Notes: a model not told the origin generated them from the sequence alone. Shown: positions 26,559 through 35,966, numbered from the stretch's first letter. The stretch is DNA of 64,000 bases from Algoriphagus aestuarii (GCA_017051695.1 JAFIDK010000001.1:930001-994000), one strand, 5' to 3'. Made by a program: numbers and translations.

Positions 26559-27905
26559 TTAGGCGCCTGGAAAAGAAATTCCTTTTACCCTTCGGTAAAG
26601 ATTTAGGGCATATTTATCTGTCATTCCTGAAATGTAATCTACCAGTGCTCTCAAAAGGGGATATGGGTTGACTTCGGAGCCCCAACCTTTAAGTGGAAAA
26701 TCTTCGGGCAACAATCTCAAAATGCTTTTGTCTTGTCCAGAAAATCTCTCCTGATGATAAAACTGATGATACAATGCCTGTGAAAATACAGCCAATAATC
26801 CTTCTATCACCTGGAATCCTGCGGCCTCTTTTTCCAGAACTACCTGGGATCGATATATTTTCTCTACAGACACCGCGGTGATTTTCTGAAGCGCTTTGGC
26901 AGACGGGATAATATCCGTAAGTGCTTTATCAAAATTTCCCTTGCACATACTCTCCTCATACTGAGCAAAAACCTCTACAGTTTCATTGATCAGTTCCCCG
27001 ATTGCCAATGCCCTCAAGGCGCCTAGATTTTGCGTATTGCTACGGTCTTTTAGTTTTTTTGGATCAAACTTGTCTTTTAAAATCGGAGAAAGAAGCTTCA
27101 CCGTATCTTCAAAACTTACGAGTCCCAATGTGCAGCCATCTTCTAGGTCAATAATGCTATAACAAATATCATCGGCTGCTTCCACTAAAAAGGCCAAAGG
27201 GTGACGTAGCCAGCATTCCGGACTTGATTTTTCTATTCCCAAAAAGGCCCCCATCTGTTCAAAATCAGCAAGTTGGTTGATGAAAAAGCCATATTTTTTC
27301 TGACTTCTTCTTGCTATATCCCGATGGGGAATAAAGCTCGGTCTTGGGTATTTTGTAAAGGCCGCTAAGGTAGCATAGGTCAATTTCAATCCATTGGATT
27401 TGGAAACTAACATTCTGAATCCCTGTGCATTGCCTTCAAAATTACAAAGGTCAGCCCACTGCTCTCCCCTTACATGGGATTCCCAGCATTTACCAGCCAT
27501 ATGAAATTTAAAAAAATCAGAAATTGCCTCTTCTCCAGCATGGCCAAATGGGGGATTTCCAATGTCATGCGTCAATGCTGCTGCAGCGACAATCGCCCCT
27601 ACTTCATAGGCCGAAATCCCTGTTTTCTCCAATAAAGGATACTTTTGAAGTAAAATCTCTCCTGCTGCCTTTCCTAAAGATCTACCTACACTGGACACTT
27701 CCAAACTGTGGGTAAGACGGGTGTGGACAAAGGCCTGCTCAGGCAATGGAAAGACTTGGGTTTTGTCTTGTAAATTTCTAAAAGGAGCCGAAAATATGAT
27801 TCTATCATAATCGACTTCAAACTCACTTCGTACTGCTTGTGTTGGAATGAAACCCGGAGTATCTCCAAATCTTCCCCGAGCCAAAAGCTTTTCCCATTTC
27901 ATCAT
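26559..27905 (-). CDS. dgt: Deoxyguanosinetriphosphate triphosphohydrolase-like HD-domain protein
   Basis: The preferred start is the ATG at 27905; a TTG at 27920 would add five residues. The protein is about 448 residues. The HD motifs are complete: FVHTRLTHSLEVSSVGRS (His of H...HD), ALTHDIGNPPFGHAGEEA and the later Asp in VEAADDICYSIIDLEDG. The early SAPFRNLQDKTQVF is diagnostic of dGTPases. The family removes triphosphate from dGTP and some other dNTPs and so adjusts nucleotide pools. It is a monocistronic gene, divergent from a DUF4382 lipoprotein gene. Confidence 0.92.
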   Translation of the reverse strand: MMKWEKLLARGRFGDTPGFIPTQAVRSEFEVDYDRIIFSAPFRNLQDKTQVFPLPEQAFVHTRLTHSLEVSSVGRSLGKAAGEILLQKYPLLEKTGISAYEVGAIVAAAALTHDIGNPPFGHAGEEAISDFFKFHMAGKCWESHVRGEQWADLCNFEGNAQGFRMLVSKSNGLKLTYATLAAFTKYPRPSFIPHRDIARRSQKKYGFFINQLADFEQMGAFLGIEKSSPECWLRHPLAFLVEAADDICYSIIDLEDGCTLGLVSFEDTVKLLSPILKDKFDPKKLKDRSNTQNLGALRALAIGELINETVEVFAQYEESMCKGNFDKALTDIIPSAKALQKITAVSVEKIYRSQVVLEKEAAGFQVIEGLLAVFSQALYHQFYHQERFSGQDKSILRLLPEDFPLKGWGSEVNPYPLLRALVDYISGMTDKYALNLYRRVKGISFPGA

Positions 27906-28009
27906 CCCCAAAAATAACAAGGTCCGACAAGAATCCGTTTAAAAATTTTAAATAGTAAAACTGGCATGGACATTGGAATTAACGGAACTACTAATCCAAC
28001 AAAAGAGAG

Positions 28010-28843
28010 ATGAAAAATCTATTTAATTATTTATTGATGTTCGGAGTATTGCTTTTTGCTGTAGCATGCTCTAATGATGATGAAACTCCAAACGGAGGAA
28101 ATGCACGTGTTAACTTTTACCTGGTCGATGCACCAGGAGATTTTGATGAAGTTTGGGTGGAGGTCCTTTCTGTAAGGGTGAAAGCTGAAGATGATTCGAT
28201 GGACGATGATGACATGAATGACGATGATGAATTGGGATGGATAGAAATTCCTTATGACGAGTCTAGCAGATATGTCAACTTAATGGATCTAACAGGTGAA
28301 AACTCTTTGTTCTTGGGATCTGAAGATTTTCCCGAAGGAGAAATAGACCAATTGAGATTGGTATTAGGAGATGATAACTATGTTGTAAAAGATGGTGTAA
28401 GATCTGATTTAAAAACTCCAAGTGCGCAGCAAAGTGGCTTGAAAATCAAAGTAGATGCTGAAATCGAAGGAGGAATGAGTTACGATTTGGTGATTGACTT
28501 TGACGTAGCAAAATCGATTGTTGTTGCTGGAAACTCAGGTAATATTAATTTGAAGCCTGTATTGAGAGCATATATTGAAGCTGCAGCCTCTGGTGTGATG
28601 GGTCAGGTTTTCCCTGCTGAAGCTCAACCTATAGCTGTTAATGCACAAAAAGGAGATGATGAATATAACACCTTTGTGGATGAAAACGGAAACTTCAAGA
28701 TTCTAGGAATGGATGACGGTAGTTATACCTTTACCTTTACTCCTAATAATGAATATCAGACCTTAGTGATCGATGGTGTTATTGTGGAAGAAGGGAATAT
28801 TACCAATATGGATCCGATTACATTGCTCCCAATTGAAGAATAA
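28010..28843 (+). CDS. DUF4382-type lipoprotein
   Basis: This 277-residue protein has a lipobox (FAVAC). A DUF4382 domain follows (ARVNFYLVDAPGDFDEVWVE, LRLVLGDDNYVV, YDLVIDFDVAKSIVVAG, LKPVLRA). A C-terminal carboxypeptidase-regulatory-like beta fold occupies about residues 190-275. A run of Asp (DDSMDDDDMNDDDE) in a loop may bind metal ions. The function of DUF4382 proteins is unknown. The next gene but for a terminator is a paralogue with the same layout. Confidence 0.82.
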   Translation: MKNLFNYLLMFGVLLFAVACSNDDETPNGGNARVNFYLVDAPGDFDEVWVEVLSVRVKAEDDSMDDDDMNDDDELGWIEIPYDESSRYVNLMDLTGENSLFLGSEDFPEGEIDQLRLVLGDDNYVVKDGVRSDLKTPSAQQSGLKIKVDAEIEGGMSYDLVIDFDVAKSIVVAGNSGNINLKPVLRAYIEAAASGVMGQVFPAEAQPIAVNAQKGDDEYNTFVDENGNFKILGMDDGSYTFTFTPNNEYQTLVIDGVIVEEGNITNMDPITLLPIEE

Positions 28844-28848
28844 AATGG

Positions 28849-28876
28849 AAAGCCGGTTTCGACCGGCTTTTTTTTT
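28849..28876 (+). terminator. Intrinsic terminator after the first DUF4382 gene
   Basis: A 9-bp perfect stem (AAAGCCGGT / ACCGGCTTT) with a TTCG loop runs into T. It lies six bases after the stop. Confidence 0.92.
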
Positions 28877-28879
28877 GAG

Positions 28880-28911
28880 TTGTCGCTTCCTTTACGAATG
28901 CCTTATTTTTG
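28880..28911 (+). promoter_or_regulatory. Bacteroidota-type promoter (TTG, 21 bases, TATTTTTG)
   Basis: TTG at 28880-28882 and TATTTTTG at 28904-28911 match the known -33 TTG and -7 TAnnTTTG elements of Bacteroidota primary sigma factors at accepted spacing. Transcription should begin near 28917, about 20 bases before the GTG start of the second DUF4382 gene. It follows the terminator directly, so the two paralogues are separate units. Confidence 0.65.
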
Positions 28912-28936
28912 ACTAGTTTTAGGCTAAATTTACCCT

Positions 28937-29740
28937 GTGAATAAAGCTGTCCCTTCTTTCTTTTTAGTCCTTGCTTTCCTCAGTCTTTGGAGTTGCGAGA
29001 AGTTTGATACCAATCCAAAAGGTTTGGTAAATATCATATTGGTGGATAATCCTGCTTCTTGGGATTCCGTTTTTGTGGAAATCCTTGGTGTAGATGTAGA
29101 ATTAATCAGCGCCGGAAAGGATGAAGGCCAAATCGAGACTTTTTTCTTACCCTACGAGCCAGGGGATAAAAATATCGAAGTGAGTTCTTTGATTGGTGGA
29201 GAGGCTCTTCTTTTAGGGCGAGATGAACTTCCCGAAGGAAAAATTTTAAAATTGACGGTACTGTTAGGCGATGAATATTACCTCTTTTTAGATGAAAAGC
29301 GATACAATATGCCGTTGGTTGATCCTTCCATGACTGAGATTCCCATTGAGTTTGAGATGAATGTGGATCAAGGATTTGCCTACGATGTGATTCTTGATTT
29401 TGACCTGGAAAAATCCATCATCGTAGCATCAGATAGTCCTTTGACCCTCCAATTGAATCCAAAAATCACCGCAATCAAAGGAGCAGGAACCGGAGAAATT
29501 ACCGGAGTCGTCAAACCATCAGCTGTTCAGCCAGCAATTTATGCCATTCAGGATGGAGACTCTATCAGCACCCATGCCAATTCTTCTGGAACCTATGAGT
29601 TTCGAATTCCGGAAGGGAAATACAAAATTTACTTTGACCCCAAAAATGAATCTTATGCGGATACCCTCATCAACGATGTGGAAGTATTAGCCGGGGAGAC
29701 ATTGTCATTGGATTTGGTCACATTGAAACTTAAACCTTGA
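28937..29740 (+). CDS. DUF4382-like lipoprotein, paralogue of the preceding gene
   Basis: This 267-residue protein starts at GTG; the next in-frame possibilities would destroy the signal peptide. The lipobox is LWSC. The body follows the pattern of the upstream gene: VNIILVDNPASWDSVFVEIL, LKLTVLLGDEYYLF, YDVILDFDLEKSIIVAS, LNPKITAIKG, then a C-terminal beta fold with TGEITGVVKPSAVQPAIYA. Sequence identity appears modest, so the duplication is old. Function unknown. It precedes ribD by four bases and probably shares its transcript. Confidence 0.78.
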   Translation: MNKAVPSFFLVLAFLSLWSCEKFDTNPKGLVNIILVDNPASWDSVFVEILGVDVELISAGKDEGQIETFFLPYEPGDKNIEVSSLIGGEALLLGRDELPEGKILKLTVLLGDEYYLFLDEKRYNMPLVDPSMTEIPIEFEMNVDQGFAYDVILDFDLEKSIIVASDSPLTLQLNPKITAIKGAGTGEITGVVKPSAVQPAIYAIQDGDSISTHANSSGTYEFRIPEGKYKIYFDPKNESYADTLINDVEVLAGETLSLDLVTLKLKP

Positions 29741-29744
29741 TAAA

Positions 29745-30764
29745 ATGGACATTCGCTACATGCAGAGAGCTTTGGAGCTGGCAGAATTTGGTAGAGGGAA
29801 TGTAAGTCCAAACCCATTGGTGGGTTGCGTTATTGTCAAGGATGATCTTATTATCGGAGAGGGATATCATCAAAAATTCGGTGAGGCTCATGCAGAAGTA
29901 AATGCCGTCAATTCCGTTTTGGATCCGACTACATTGGTTGATTCGACAGCCTTTGTGACATTGGAGCCTTGTGCACATTTCGGTAAAACTCCTCCTTGTG
30001 CGAATTTGTTGATAGAAAAGAAAATCGGGAAAGTGATTATAGCGGCGGTGGATTCTAACCCTCTGGTCGGAGGTAAAGGAATTCAAATCCTGAAAGATGC
30101 CGGGATCGAAGTAAAAACAGGAGTTTTGGAAAAGGAGGCCAGGTGGCAAAACCGAGGGTTTTTTACCCAAATCGAAAAAAACAGACCTTATGTGATTTTG
30201 AAATGGGCTCAGACTCAGGACGGTTTTGTAGCACGAAAAGACTTTTCCTCCAAATGGATCAGTAATCCTTCTAGCCGACAACTGGTTCATAAATGGAGGG
30301 CAGAAGAAGATGCCATTTTAGTAGGGAAAAATACTGCAAAGTATGATAATCCTGCCCTGAATGTAAGAGACTGGGTCGGTAAAAACCCGATTAGATTGGT
30401 GATAGACAGTAAATTGGAATTGCCACAGGATCTGAAATTATTTGATCAGGCAGTTCCTACGATTTGTTACAACACCATCAAATCAGAGGTGATTGGAAGC
30501 CTGGAGTACGTGCAGTTTAAACCTGGATTCTCCATCCAGCAGGTTTTGGATGATTTGCAGAAGCGCAAAATTCAAAGTCTCATTGTGGAGGGAGGAACAT
30601 ATCTCATACAAAAGTTTTTGGAATCTGAACTTTGGGACGAAGCCCGGGTGTTTACCAGCCAAACTAAATTCGGAGAAGGAATACCTGCTCCTTGCTTACC
30701 TCAACCCGCATCAGAAATCCATCCCGTCTTAGAAGATCGATTAGCCATTCATTACCATGTCTGA
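29745..30764 (+). CDS. ribD: Bifunctional riboflavin biosynthesis deaminase/reductase
   Basis: This 339-residue protein has an N-terminal cytidine-deaminase-like zinc domain with HAE (49-51) and Cys76 and Cys85 (EPCAHFGKTPPC). From about residue 150 the RibD C-terminal reductase domain follows (YVILKWAQTQDGFVA, WISNPSSRQLVHKWRAEEDAI, VEGGTYL). It converts the pyrimidine product of GTP cyclohydrolase II in two steps on the way to riboflavin. No FMN riboswitch precedes it. Its last eight bases overlap the next gene. Confidence 0.95.
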   Translation: MDIRYMQRALELAEFGRGNVSPNPLVGCVIVKDDLIIGEGYHQKFGEAHAEVNAVNSVLDPTTLVDSTAFVTLEPCAHFGKTPPCANLLIEKKIGKVIIAAVDSNPLVGGKGIQILKDAGIEVKTGVLEKEARWQNRGFFTQIEKNRPYVILKWAQTQDGFVARKDFSSKWISNPSSRQLVHKWRAEEDAILVGKNTAKYDNPALNVRDWVGKNPIRLVIDSKLELPQDLKLFDQAVPTICYNTIKSEVIGSLEYVQFKPGFSIQQVLDDLQKRKIQSLIVEGGTYLIQKFLESELWDEARVFTSQTKFGEGIPAPCLPQPASEIHPVLEDRLAIHYHV

Positions 30765-31239
30765 AAATTTATACATCCCAGAAGCTGCAACAAAAGCAGA
30801 AAAATACGAAGCCGTTATACCACAGGTAGAAGCCTTGATCAGTGGAGAGCCGGACCTATATGCAAATTTGGCGAATATTTCCTCTGCCCTGAAAGAGGCA
30901 TTTGGATTCTTCTGGGTAGGTTTTTACTTGGTCAAAGAGAATCAATTGGTATTGGGACCATTTCAGGGTCCTATCGCATGTACGAGGATTTCTATGGGCA
31001 AAGGGGTTTGTGGGACAGCTTGGCAGCAAGCAAAAACCCAATTGGTTCCCGATGTAGATGCTTTCCCGGGACATATAGCCTGTAGTTCTGCTTCCAAGTC
31101 TGAGATTGTTGTCCCCGTTTTTAAAGAGGATAAAGTCGCAATGGTGCTAGACGTGGATTCTGATCAATTAGATGATTTTGATGCAGTAGATCAGGAATAT
31201 TTGGAGAAGTTAATGGGAATTTTAGAAAAGACTTTGTGA
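30757..31239 (+). CDS. msrC: GAF-domain free methionine-(R)-sulfoxide reductase
   Basis: This 160-residue protein is a single GAF domain. Cys75, Cys85 and Cys109 (ACTRISMGKGVCG, HIACSS) keep the spacing of 10 and 24 residues found in the catalytic cysteines of E. coli fRMsr. FWVGFYLV and VLDVDSDQLDDFDAVD are also characteristic. It reduces free Met-(R)-sulfoxide, and electrons usually come from thioredoxin. The start overlaps the ribD stop by eight bases, so the two are co-translated. Confidence 0.92.
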   Translation: MSENLYIPEAATKAEKYEAVIPQVEALISGEPDLYANLANISSALKEAFGFFWVGFYLVKENQLVLGPFQGPIACTRISMGKGVCGTAWQQAKTQLVPDVDAFPGHIACSSASKSEIVVPVFKEDKVAMVLDVDSDQLDDFDAVDQEYLEKLMGILEKTL

Positions 31240-31278
31240 ATTCATCGCTGTTTTATCCTATCAAAAGAGATACGAGGA

Positions 31279-32043
31279 TTAGATTCCTTGACAAAACTCC
31301 CTTAAAATCGCGATTGTTTCAGCTTTTTGCTCTACCATTCCCATATGTCCTGTACCCGGAAGTTCAAGATAAGTGGTGACAATTTCTTGATGTTTTTTGC
31401 TGGCTTCCAAAGGAACGGCTGTATCCAATTCCCCGGCAATCATCAATTTAGGGCCTTGGAAATCTGCCAAAACATCGAAGCGGTCTTTTCTGTCTCTCAT
31501 TGCCCTAGTCAAAGCGATTAAGCCCTGAAGTGAACAGTCTTTTGCCTGATCTATAGCCTTTTGAATTTCTTCATCCAATTCTTCTCTTCTGGCTTCCGGA
31601 AAAAGTGGTGGGACAAAAGAAGTGACGAATTTTTCAACTCCGTGTTTTACCAGGAAAGTCACGGTTCTATCCCTCATTTCCTTCTTTTCTTGGCTATCAG
31701 AAAAAGCTGTAGAGTGGAAAAGACCGATTCCTTTCAATTTTTGACCCATTAACTCTGCCAAAGCCAAGGTTACATATCCACCAAGGGAATGACCGATGAC
31801 AATCGGATAAAGGATCTGCTTTTCTTCTAACCATGATTCTAAAATCACAGCGATTTCTTCCATGGAAAGGGTTTCCGAATCTATTAGTGATTGGCCAACT
31901 CCAGGAAGATCGGGGCAAATAACCCGAAATTCGGAAGATAATGCATCGGCAAAATCCTCCCACATGGCTGCTGTTTCGCAAAATCCATGAATCAGGATCA
32001 AAGCTGGGCCTTGACCTTTTTCAAAAAATTGGATACTCGACAT
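31279..32043 (-). CDS. Alpha/beta hydrolase-fold protein
   Basis: This 254-residue protein has the oxyanion motif LIHGF, nucleophile Ser86 in GHSLGG, Asp in AGELDTAVP and His in GTGHMGMVE. The size and short cap region (about 120-185) resemble BioH-like and other general carboxylesterases. The substrate cannot be read from the sequence. It lies 11 bases after dxs on the same strand and is probably co-transcribed. Confidence 0.85.
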   Translation of the reverse strand: MSSIQFFEKGQGPALILIHGFCETAAMWEDFADALSSEFRVICPDLPGVGQSLIDSETLSMEEIAVILESWLEEKQILYPIVIGHSLGGYVTLALAELMGQKLKGIGLFHSTAFSDSQEKKEMRDRTVTFLVKHGVEKFVTSFVPPLFPEARREELDEEIQKAIDQAKDCSLQGLIALTRAMRDRKDRFDVLADFQGPKLMIAGELDTAVPLEASKKHQEIVTTYLELPGTGHMGMVEQKAETIAILREFCQGI

Positions 32044-32054
32044 GAATTTGATAG

Positions 32055-33989
32055 TTAATGTGCTTTGGCTACTTCAGCCATATTTCTCACTGCATCAGCG
32101 ATTCCATCCGGATCAAAGCCACATTCTTTATGTAATTCAATTTGTTCTCCGTGCTCTATTACTTCGTCTGGAATTCCGAGGCGTTTTACTTGCGCTTGGT
32201 AGCCATGGTCCATCATCCATTCCAAAACTGCCGAACCAAAACCTCCCATCAGGCAACCGTCCTCTACCGTGATGATTTTTTTGAATTTTCCGAAGATCTC
32301 ATGAAGAAGTTCTTCATCTAATGGTTTTACAAAACGCATGTCAAAATGCGCAGGGTTCAAACCTTCTTTGGATAAGGTTTCACAAGCTTCAACAGCATAA
32401 TTTCCGATGTGTCCTAAAGTCAAAATAGCAACTTCCTCACCTTCTTTGATCACTCTGCCTTGACCTGCGGGGATTTTTCGGAATGGTGTTTTCCAATCAG
32501 GCATGACACCTTTTCCTCTAGGATATCGGATAGAATAAGGCCCATTATGCAATGAGCCAGAATACATCATATTTCGTAGCTCTTCCTCATTCATCGGTGC
32601 AGAAACGACCAAATTAGGAATGCATCTGAAATAAGCGATATCATATGCTCCATGATGAGTTGGGCCATCAGCTCCGGCAAATCCGGCTCTATCTAGACAA
32701 AGTACTACAGGTAAATTCTGTAAACAGACATCATGCACGACTTGATCATACGCCCGCTGCATAAACGTGGAGTAAATATTACAGAAAGGAACAAGCCCTT
32801 GCGTGGCCAATCCAGCTGAGAAAGTGACTGCATGTTGTTCAGCTATTCCCACATCGAATGCACGATCAGGCATGGCTTTCATCATGATATTCATAGAAGA
32901 TCCAGAAGGCATCGCTGGGGTGACTCCCATAATTCTATCATCCATTTCAGCCAATTCCACTAAGGTATTTCCAAATACATCCTGGTATTTAGGAGCTTGT
33001 GGTACTGACGGGATTTTTTTGAAAATCTCTCCGGTTACTTTATCAAATGTACCAGGGGCATGCCAAGTCGTTTTATTTCCGTTCTCAGCAGGGGCATAAC
33101 CCTTCCCTTTTACAGTGACACAATGGAGGATTTTTGGTCCTGGTATATCTCTCATGTCCTTGAGGATTTCTACCAGATGATTGACATCATGTCCATCCAC
33201 CGGTCCAAAATACCTCAGATTTAGAGATTCAAATAAATTGCTTTGATTGAGAACAGCAGATTTGATCGCTCCTTCTACTTTGGAAATAACTTCTTGGGCA
33301 CTGGAACCGAATTTGCTGAATTTGCCAAGTAGTTTCCATACCTCGTCTTTTACCTTGTTATAGGTATGCGAGGTAGTGATGTCAGTCAGATAATCCTTCA
33401 GAGCCCCAACATTTGGGTCGATTGACATGCAATTGTCATTCAGGATAATCAGCAAATTAGAATCGCTGACACCTGCATGATTCATGGCTTCGAACGCCAT
33501 TCCTCCTGTCATCGATCCATCGCCGATTACTGCGACATGTTGTTTTTGGATACCTTTGTATTTTGAAGCGACTGCCATGCCCAGAGCAGCGGAAATCGAC
33601 GTACTGGAATGACCGACACCAAAGGTGTCAAATTCGCTTTCTTTTCTTTTAGGGAAACCGGAAATTCCACCATAAACTCGGTTGGTGTGAAAAAGATCCC
33701 TTCTTCCGGTGAGTATCTTGTGACCATAAGCTTGATGGCCTACATCCCAAACCAATTGGTCCTCTGGGGTATTCAGCATGTAATGAAGCGCAACAGTTAG
33801 CTCCACTACTCCTAAACTAGCACCAAAATGACCGCCATAAATGGAAACGTTATCCACAATAAACTGACGCAGTTCATCACAGATCTGAACTAATTTATCT
33901 TTCGGAAATTTTTTCAGATCAGCAGGGCTGTTGATTTGTGCTAATAATTCTCCTGGTTGAATCAGCATGGTTTGGTGTTCATGTGTCAA
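32055..33989 (-). CDS. dxs: 1-deoxy-D-xylulose-5-phosphate synthase
   Basis: This 644-residue protein has full family length. The thiamin diphosphate motif is GDGSMTGGMAFEAMNHAG followed by NDN. The transketolase pyrimidine-binding part carries GIAEQHAVTFSAGLA and DRAGFAGADGPTHHGAYD, and the C-terminal domain has TVEDGCLMGGFGSAV. It condenses pyruvate and glyceraldehyde 3-phosphate in the first step of the MEP isoprenoid pathway. The ATG at 33968, seven codons in, is an alternative start. It is the first gene of a unit with the alpha/beta hydrolase. Confidence 0.96.
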   Translation of the reverse strand: MTHEHQTMLIQPGELLAQINSPADLKKFPKDKLVQICDELRQFIVDNVSIYGGHFGASLGVVELTVALHYMLNTPEDQLVWDVGHQAYGHKILTGRRDLFHTNRVYGGISGFPKRKESEFDTFGVGHSSTSISAALGMAVASKYKGIQKQHVAVIGDGSMTGGMAFEAMNHAGVSDSNLLIILNDNCMSIDPNVGALKDYLTDITTSHTYNKVKDEVWKLLGKFSKFGSSAQEVISKVEGAIKSAVLNQSNLFESLNLRYFGPVDGHDVNHLVEILKDMRDIPGPKILHCVTVKGKGYAPAENGNKTTWHAPGTFDKVTGEIFKKIPSVPQAPKYQDVFGNTLVELAEMDDRIMGVTPAMPSGSSMNIMMKAMPDRAFDVGIAEQHAVTFSAGLATQGLVPFCNIYSTFMQRAYDQVVHDVCLQNLPVVLCLDRAGFAGADGPTHHGAYDIAYFRCIPNLVVSAPMNEEELRNMMYSGSLHNGPYSIRYPRGKGVMPDWKTPFRKIPAGQGRVIKEGEEVAILTLGHIGNYAVEACETLSKEGLNPAHFDMRFVKPLDEELLHEIFGKFKKIITVEDGCLMGGFGSAVLEWMMDHGYQAQVKRLGIPDEVIEHGEQIELHKECGFDPDGIADAVRNMAEVAKAH

Positions 33990-34074
33990 AAAGAAATAAC
34001 TGGCTTTCGAAGAGTTTGTTACAAATCACTAATGATTTCTTTTCGAGGCCGTTTTTCTTTCTTTCACGTAAGTC

Positions 34075-34105
34075 CAATTAATTTAAGCTTAATTGAATAT
34101 CTTTG
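34075..34105 (+). promoter_or_regulatory. Probable promoter of scpA with adjoining inverted repeat
   Basis: TATCTTTG at 34098-34105 matches the -7 consensus TAnnTTTG. Transcription would begin near 34111, about 35 bases before the scpA start. An inverted repeat CAATTAA / TTAATTG with a seven-base centre (34075-34095) ends two bases before this element and covers the spacer, a usual operator position. The region is AT-rich, so the repeat may be chance. No good -33 TTG is in place. Confidence 0.4.
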
Positions 34106-34145
34106 GCTACAAGGTTGCAAAATTAACCAATAATTTAAATATCCC

Positions 34146-34895
34146 TTGAGTTTCGAAATCAAATTACCGCTTTTCGAAGGCCCGTTTGATCTGATGCTAT
34201 TCTTCATCGAGCGGGACGAATTGGATATATATGATATTCCCATCTCCAAGATAACCAATGATTTCCTGGATTACCTCCATCATTTGGAGCAAATGGAAAT
34301 CGAGGTAGCAAGCGAGTTTATCTTATTTGCAGCGACTTTAATGCGGATCAAATCCAAAATGTTGCTTCCTAGACCCGAGCTAAACGAGCAAGGGGAGGAA
34401 ATCGACCCAAGAGAGGAGCTGATCAGAAACCTTTTGGAATATAAGAAGTATAAATCAGTCATACAGGATTTGGCTTCTTTGGAAGAAAATAGGCTTTCGA
34501 AAGAAAAAAGAGGAAATCTCATTTTTGAATTGCAGGAATTAAGTAAAGTCGAAGATGTGGATGCTGAAATGCAGCATGTAGATTTATACAAATTGCTCAA
34601 GGTTTTCCAGAGAAGTATGGCCAAGTTTGCCTCGAGAAGAGATGAAACTACCCATACTGTCATCCAATATCCTTACACCATTGAGCAGCAAAAAGACTTT
34701 GTTTTAGAAAAAATAAGTTTTAAAAAGCAAGTACCGTTTTCAGAGTTTATCACCTATAAACCCGACAAAATTTTCGTGATCTATACCTTTCTCGCCATTT
34801 TGGAACTACTTCAACTCTCGAAGGTGACTATCATCATTGGTGAAGGATTCAATAATTTTTGGGTTGAAAAGACTGAGCCAATCGCCGCCGGCTAA
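34146..34895 (+). CDS. scpA: Segregation and condensation protein A
   Basis: This 249-residue protein starts at TTG, with no better in-frame start nearby; SFEIKLPLFEGPFDLML is the classic ScpA N-terminus. The helical domain follows with FILFAATLMRIKSKMLLP, and a winged-helix C-terminal part carries FVIYTFLAILELLQLSKV, as kleisins of this group do. It bridges SMC heads together with ScpB. ScpB is not in the window. Confidence 0.92.
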   Translation: MSFEIKLPLFEGPFDLMLFFIERDELDIYDIPISKITNDFLDYLHHLEQMEIEVASEFILFAATLMRIKSKMLLPRPELNEQGEEIDPREELIRNLLEYKKYKSVIQDLASLEENRLSKEKRGNLIFELQELSKVEDVDAEMQHVDLYKLLKVFQRSMAKFASRRDETTHTVIQYPYTIEQQKDFVLEKISFKKQVPFSEFITYKPDKIFVIYTFLAILELLQLSKVTIIIGEGFNNFWVEKTEPIAAG

Positions 34896-34897
34896 GT

Positions 34898-35965
34898 ATG
34901 AAGTTAGACAACAAAAAAATCTTTCAGACACTAAATCCTAACAAGGTATGGTTTCCGGTCATCATCGGCTTGGGGATCGTATTTGCGATGTTTTATTTTG
35001 ATCCTTCGGTCAATGCAGAAACATTAAATGTGGTGTTTGATGCTTCTTTGCCCTGGATTTTTTTGGCAGTGCTGGTAATACTTTTCAGAGATGCCGGCTA
35101 TGTTTACCGTATTCGGGAAGTTACAAATCGGCAACTCACCTGGACAAGATCTATTTATGTGATCATTTTGTGGGAATTTGCCTCTGCCGTGACTCCATCT
35201 GTAGTGGGGGGAACGGCCGTCGCTATTTTTATTTTGAATAAAGAAGGGATCAAGCTCGGGAGGGCGATTGCCTACGTGATGGTGACAGCTATTTTGGACA
35301 ATTTATTCTTTGTCATTGGTGCGCCGATTATTCTGTTTTTTGCCAAAGGAAATATCTTTCCTGAAAGCAAGGTGCTGGAAAGCCAGCTTAAGAATAGCAT
35401 GGAGGCCATCTTCTGGATCAGTTATGCACTTTACGCCACTTACAGTTTGGTGATGGCAGCAGCTCTTTTTTATAGACCAAGGGTTTTTAAATGGGTACTG
35501 ATCAAAATATTTTCCATCAAGTGGCTTCGAAAATGGAAGCATGATGCAGATGAATATGGAAACCAGATTATCGAAGCTTCCAAAGAACTCGTTGGGAAAA
35601 AAGCCAATTATTGGTTCCCAATCATTTTGGCGACGGTTTTTATTTGGACATCCAGATACTTGATGCTGAATGCCCTGATTTCAGCATTTGTTCCATTGGA
35701 AATCTTTGAGCACATCATTGTTTTTGCGAGGCAGGTGATCATGTGGATCGTAATGATGATCTCTCCTACTCCAGGAAGCAGCGGCACAGCTGAGTTTTTC
35801 TTCGCTCAGTTCTTTACCCAGTTTCTGACCAAATACACCTTTGTCACCAGTATTTTGTGGAGACTTCTTTCTTACTATCCTTATCTGATTCTCGGGGCAT
35901 TATTCTTGCCTCGATGGATAAGACAAGTGTTTTTTAAAAAGAACAAGAAAGACAAAACCACCTAA
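34898..35965 (+). CDS. Lysylphosphatidylglycerol synthetase/flippase-like membrane protein (YbhN-type)
   Basis: This 355-residue protein has about eight membrane segments. The family motif WEFASAVTPSVVGGTAVA and the later SPTPGSSGTAEFFF are diagnostic of the flippase-like domain shared by YbhN and MprF N-terminal regions. It contains no synthase domain. It is probably a lipid or lipid-linked-saccharide flippase; the substrate is unknown. It begins two bases after scpA and ends one base before murF-alr, which makes a role in envelope synthesis plausible. Confidence 0.82.
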   Translation: MKLDNKKIFQTLNPNKVWFPVIIGLGIVFAMFYFDPSVNAETLNVVFDASLPWIFLAVLVILFRDAGYVYRIREVTNRQLTWTRSIYVIILWEFASAVTPSVVGGTAVAIFILNKEGIKLGRAIAYVMVTAILDNLFFVIGAPIILFFAKGNIFPESKVLESQLKNSMEAIFWISYALYATYSLVMAAALFYRPRVFKWVLIKIFSIKWLRKWKHDADEYGNQIIEASKELVGKKANYWFPIILATVFIWTSRYLMLNALISAFVPLEIFEHIIVFARQVIMWIVMMISPTPGSSGTAEFFFAQFFTQFLTKYTFVTSILWRLLSYYPYLILGALFLPRWIRQVFFKKNKKDKTT

Positions 35966-35966
35966 T

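Noticed and set aside
29730-30290. 186-codon open frame on the minus strand
   Set aside because: It lies opposite ribD, whose deaminase motifs are intact, and its translation shows no recognisable domain.
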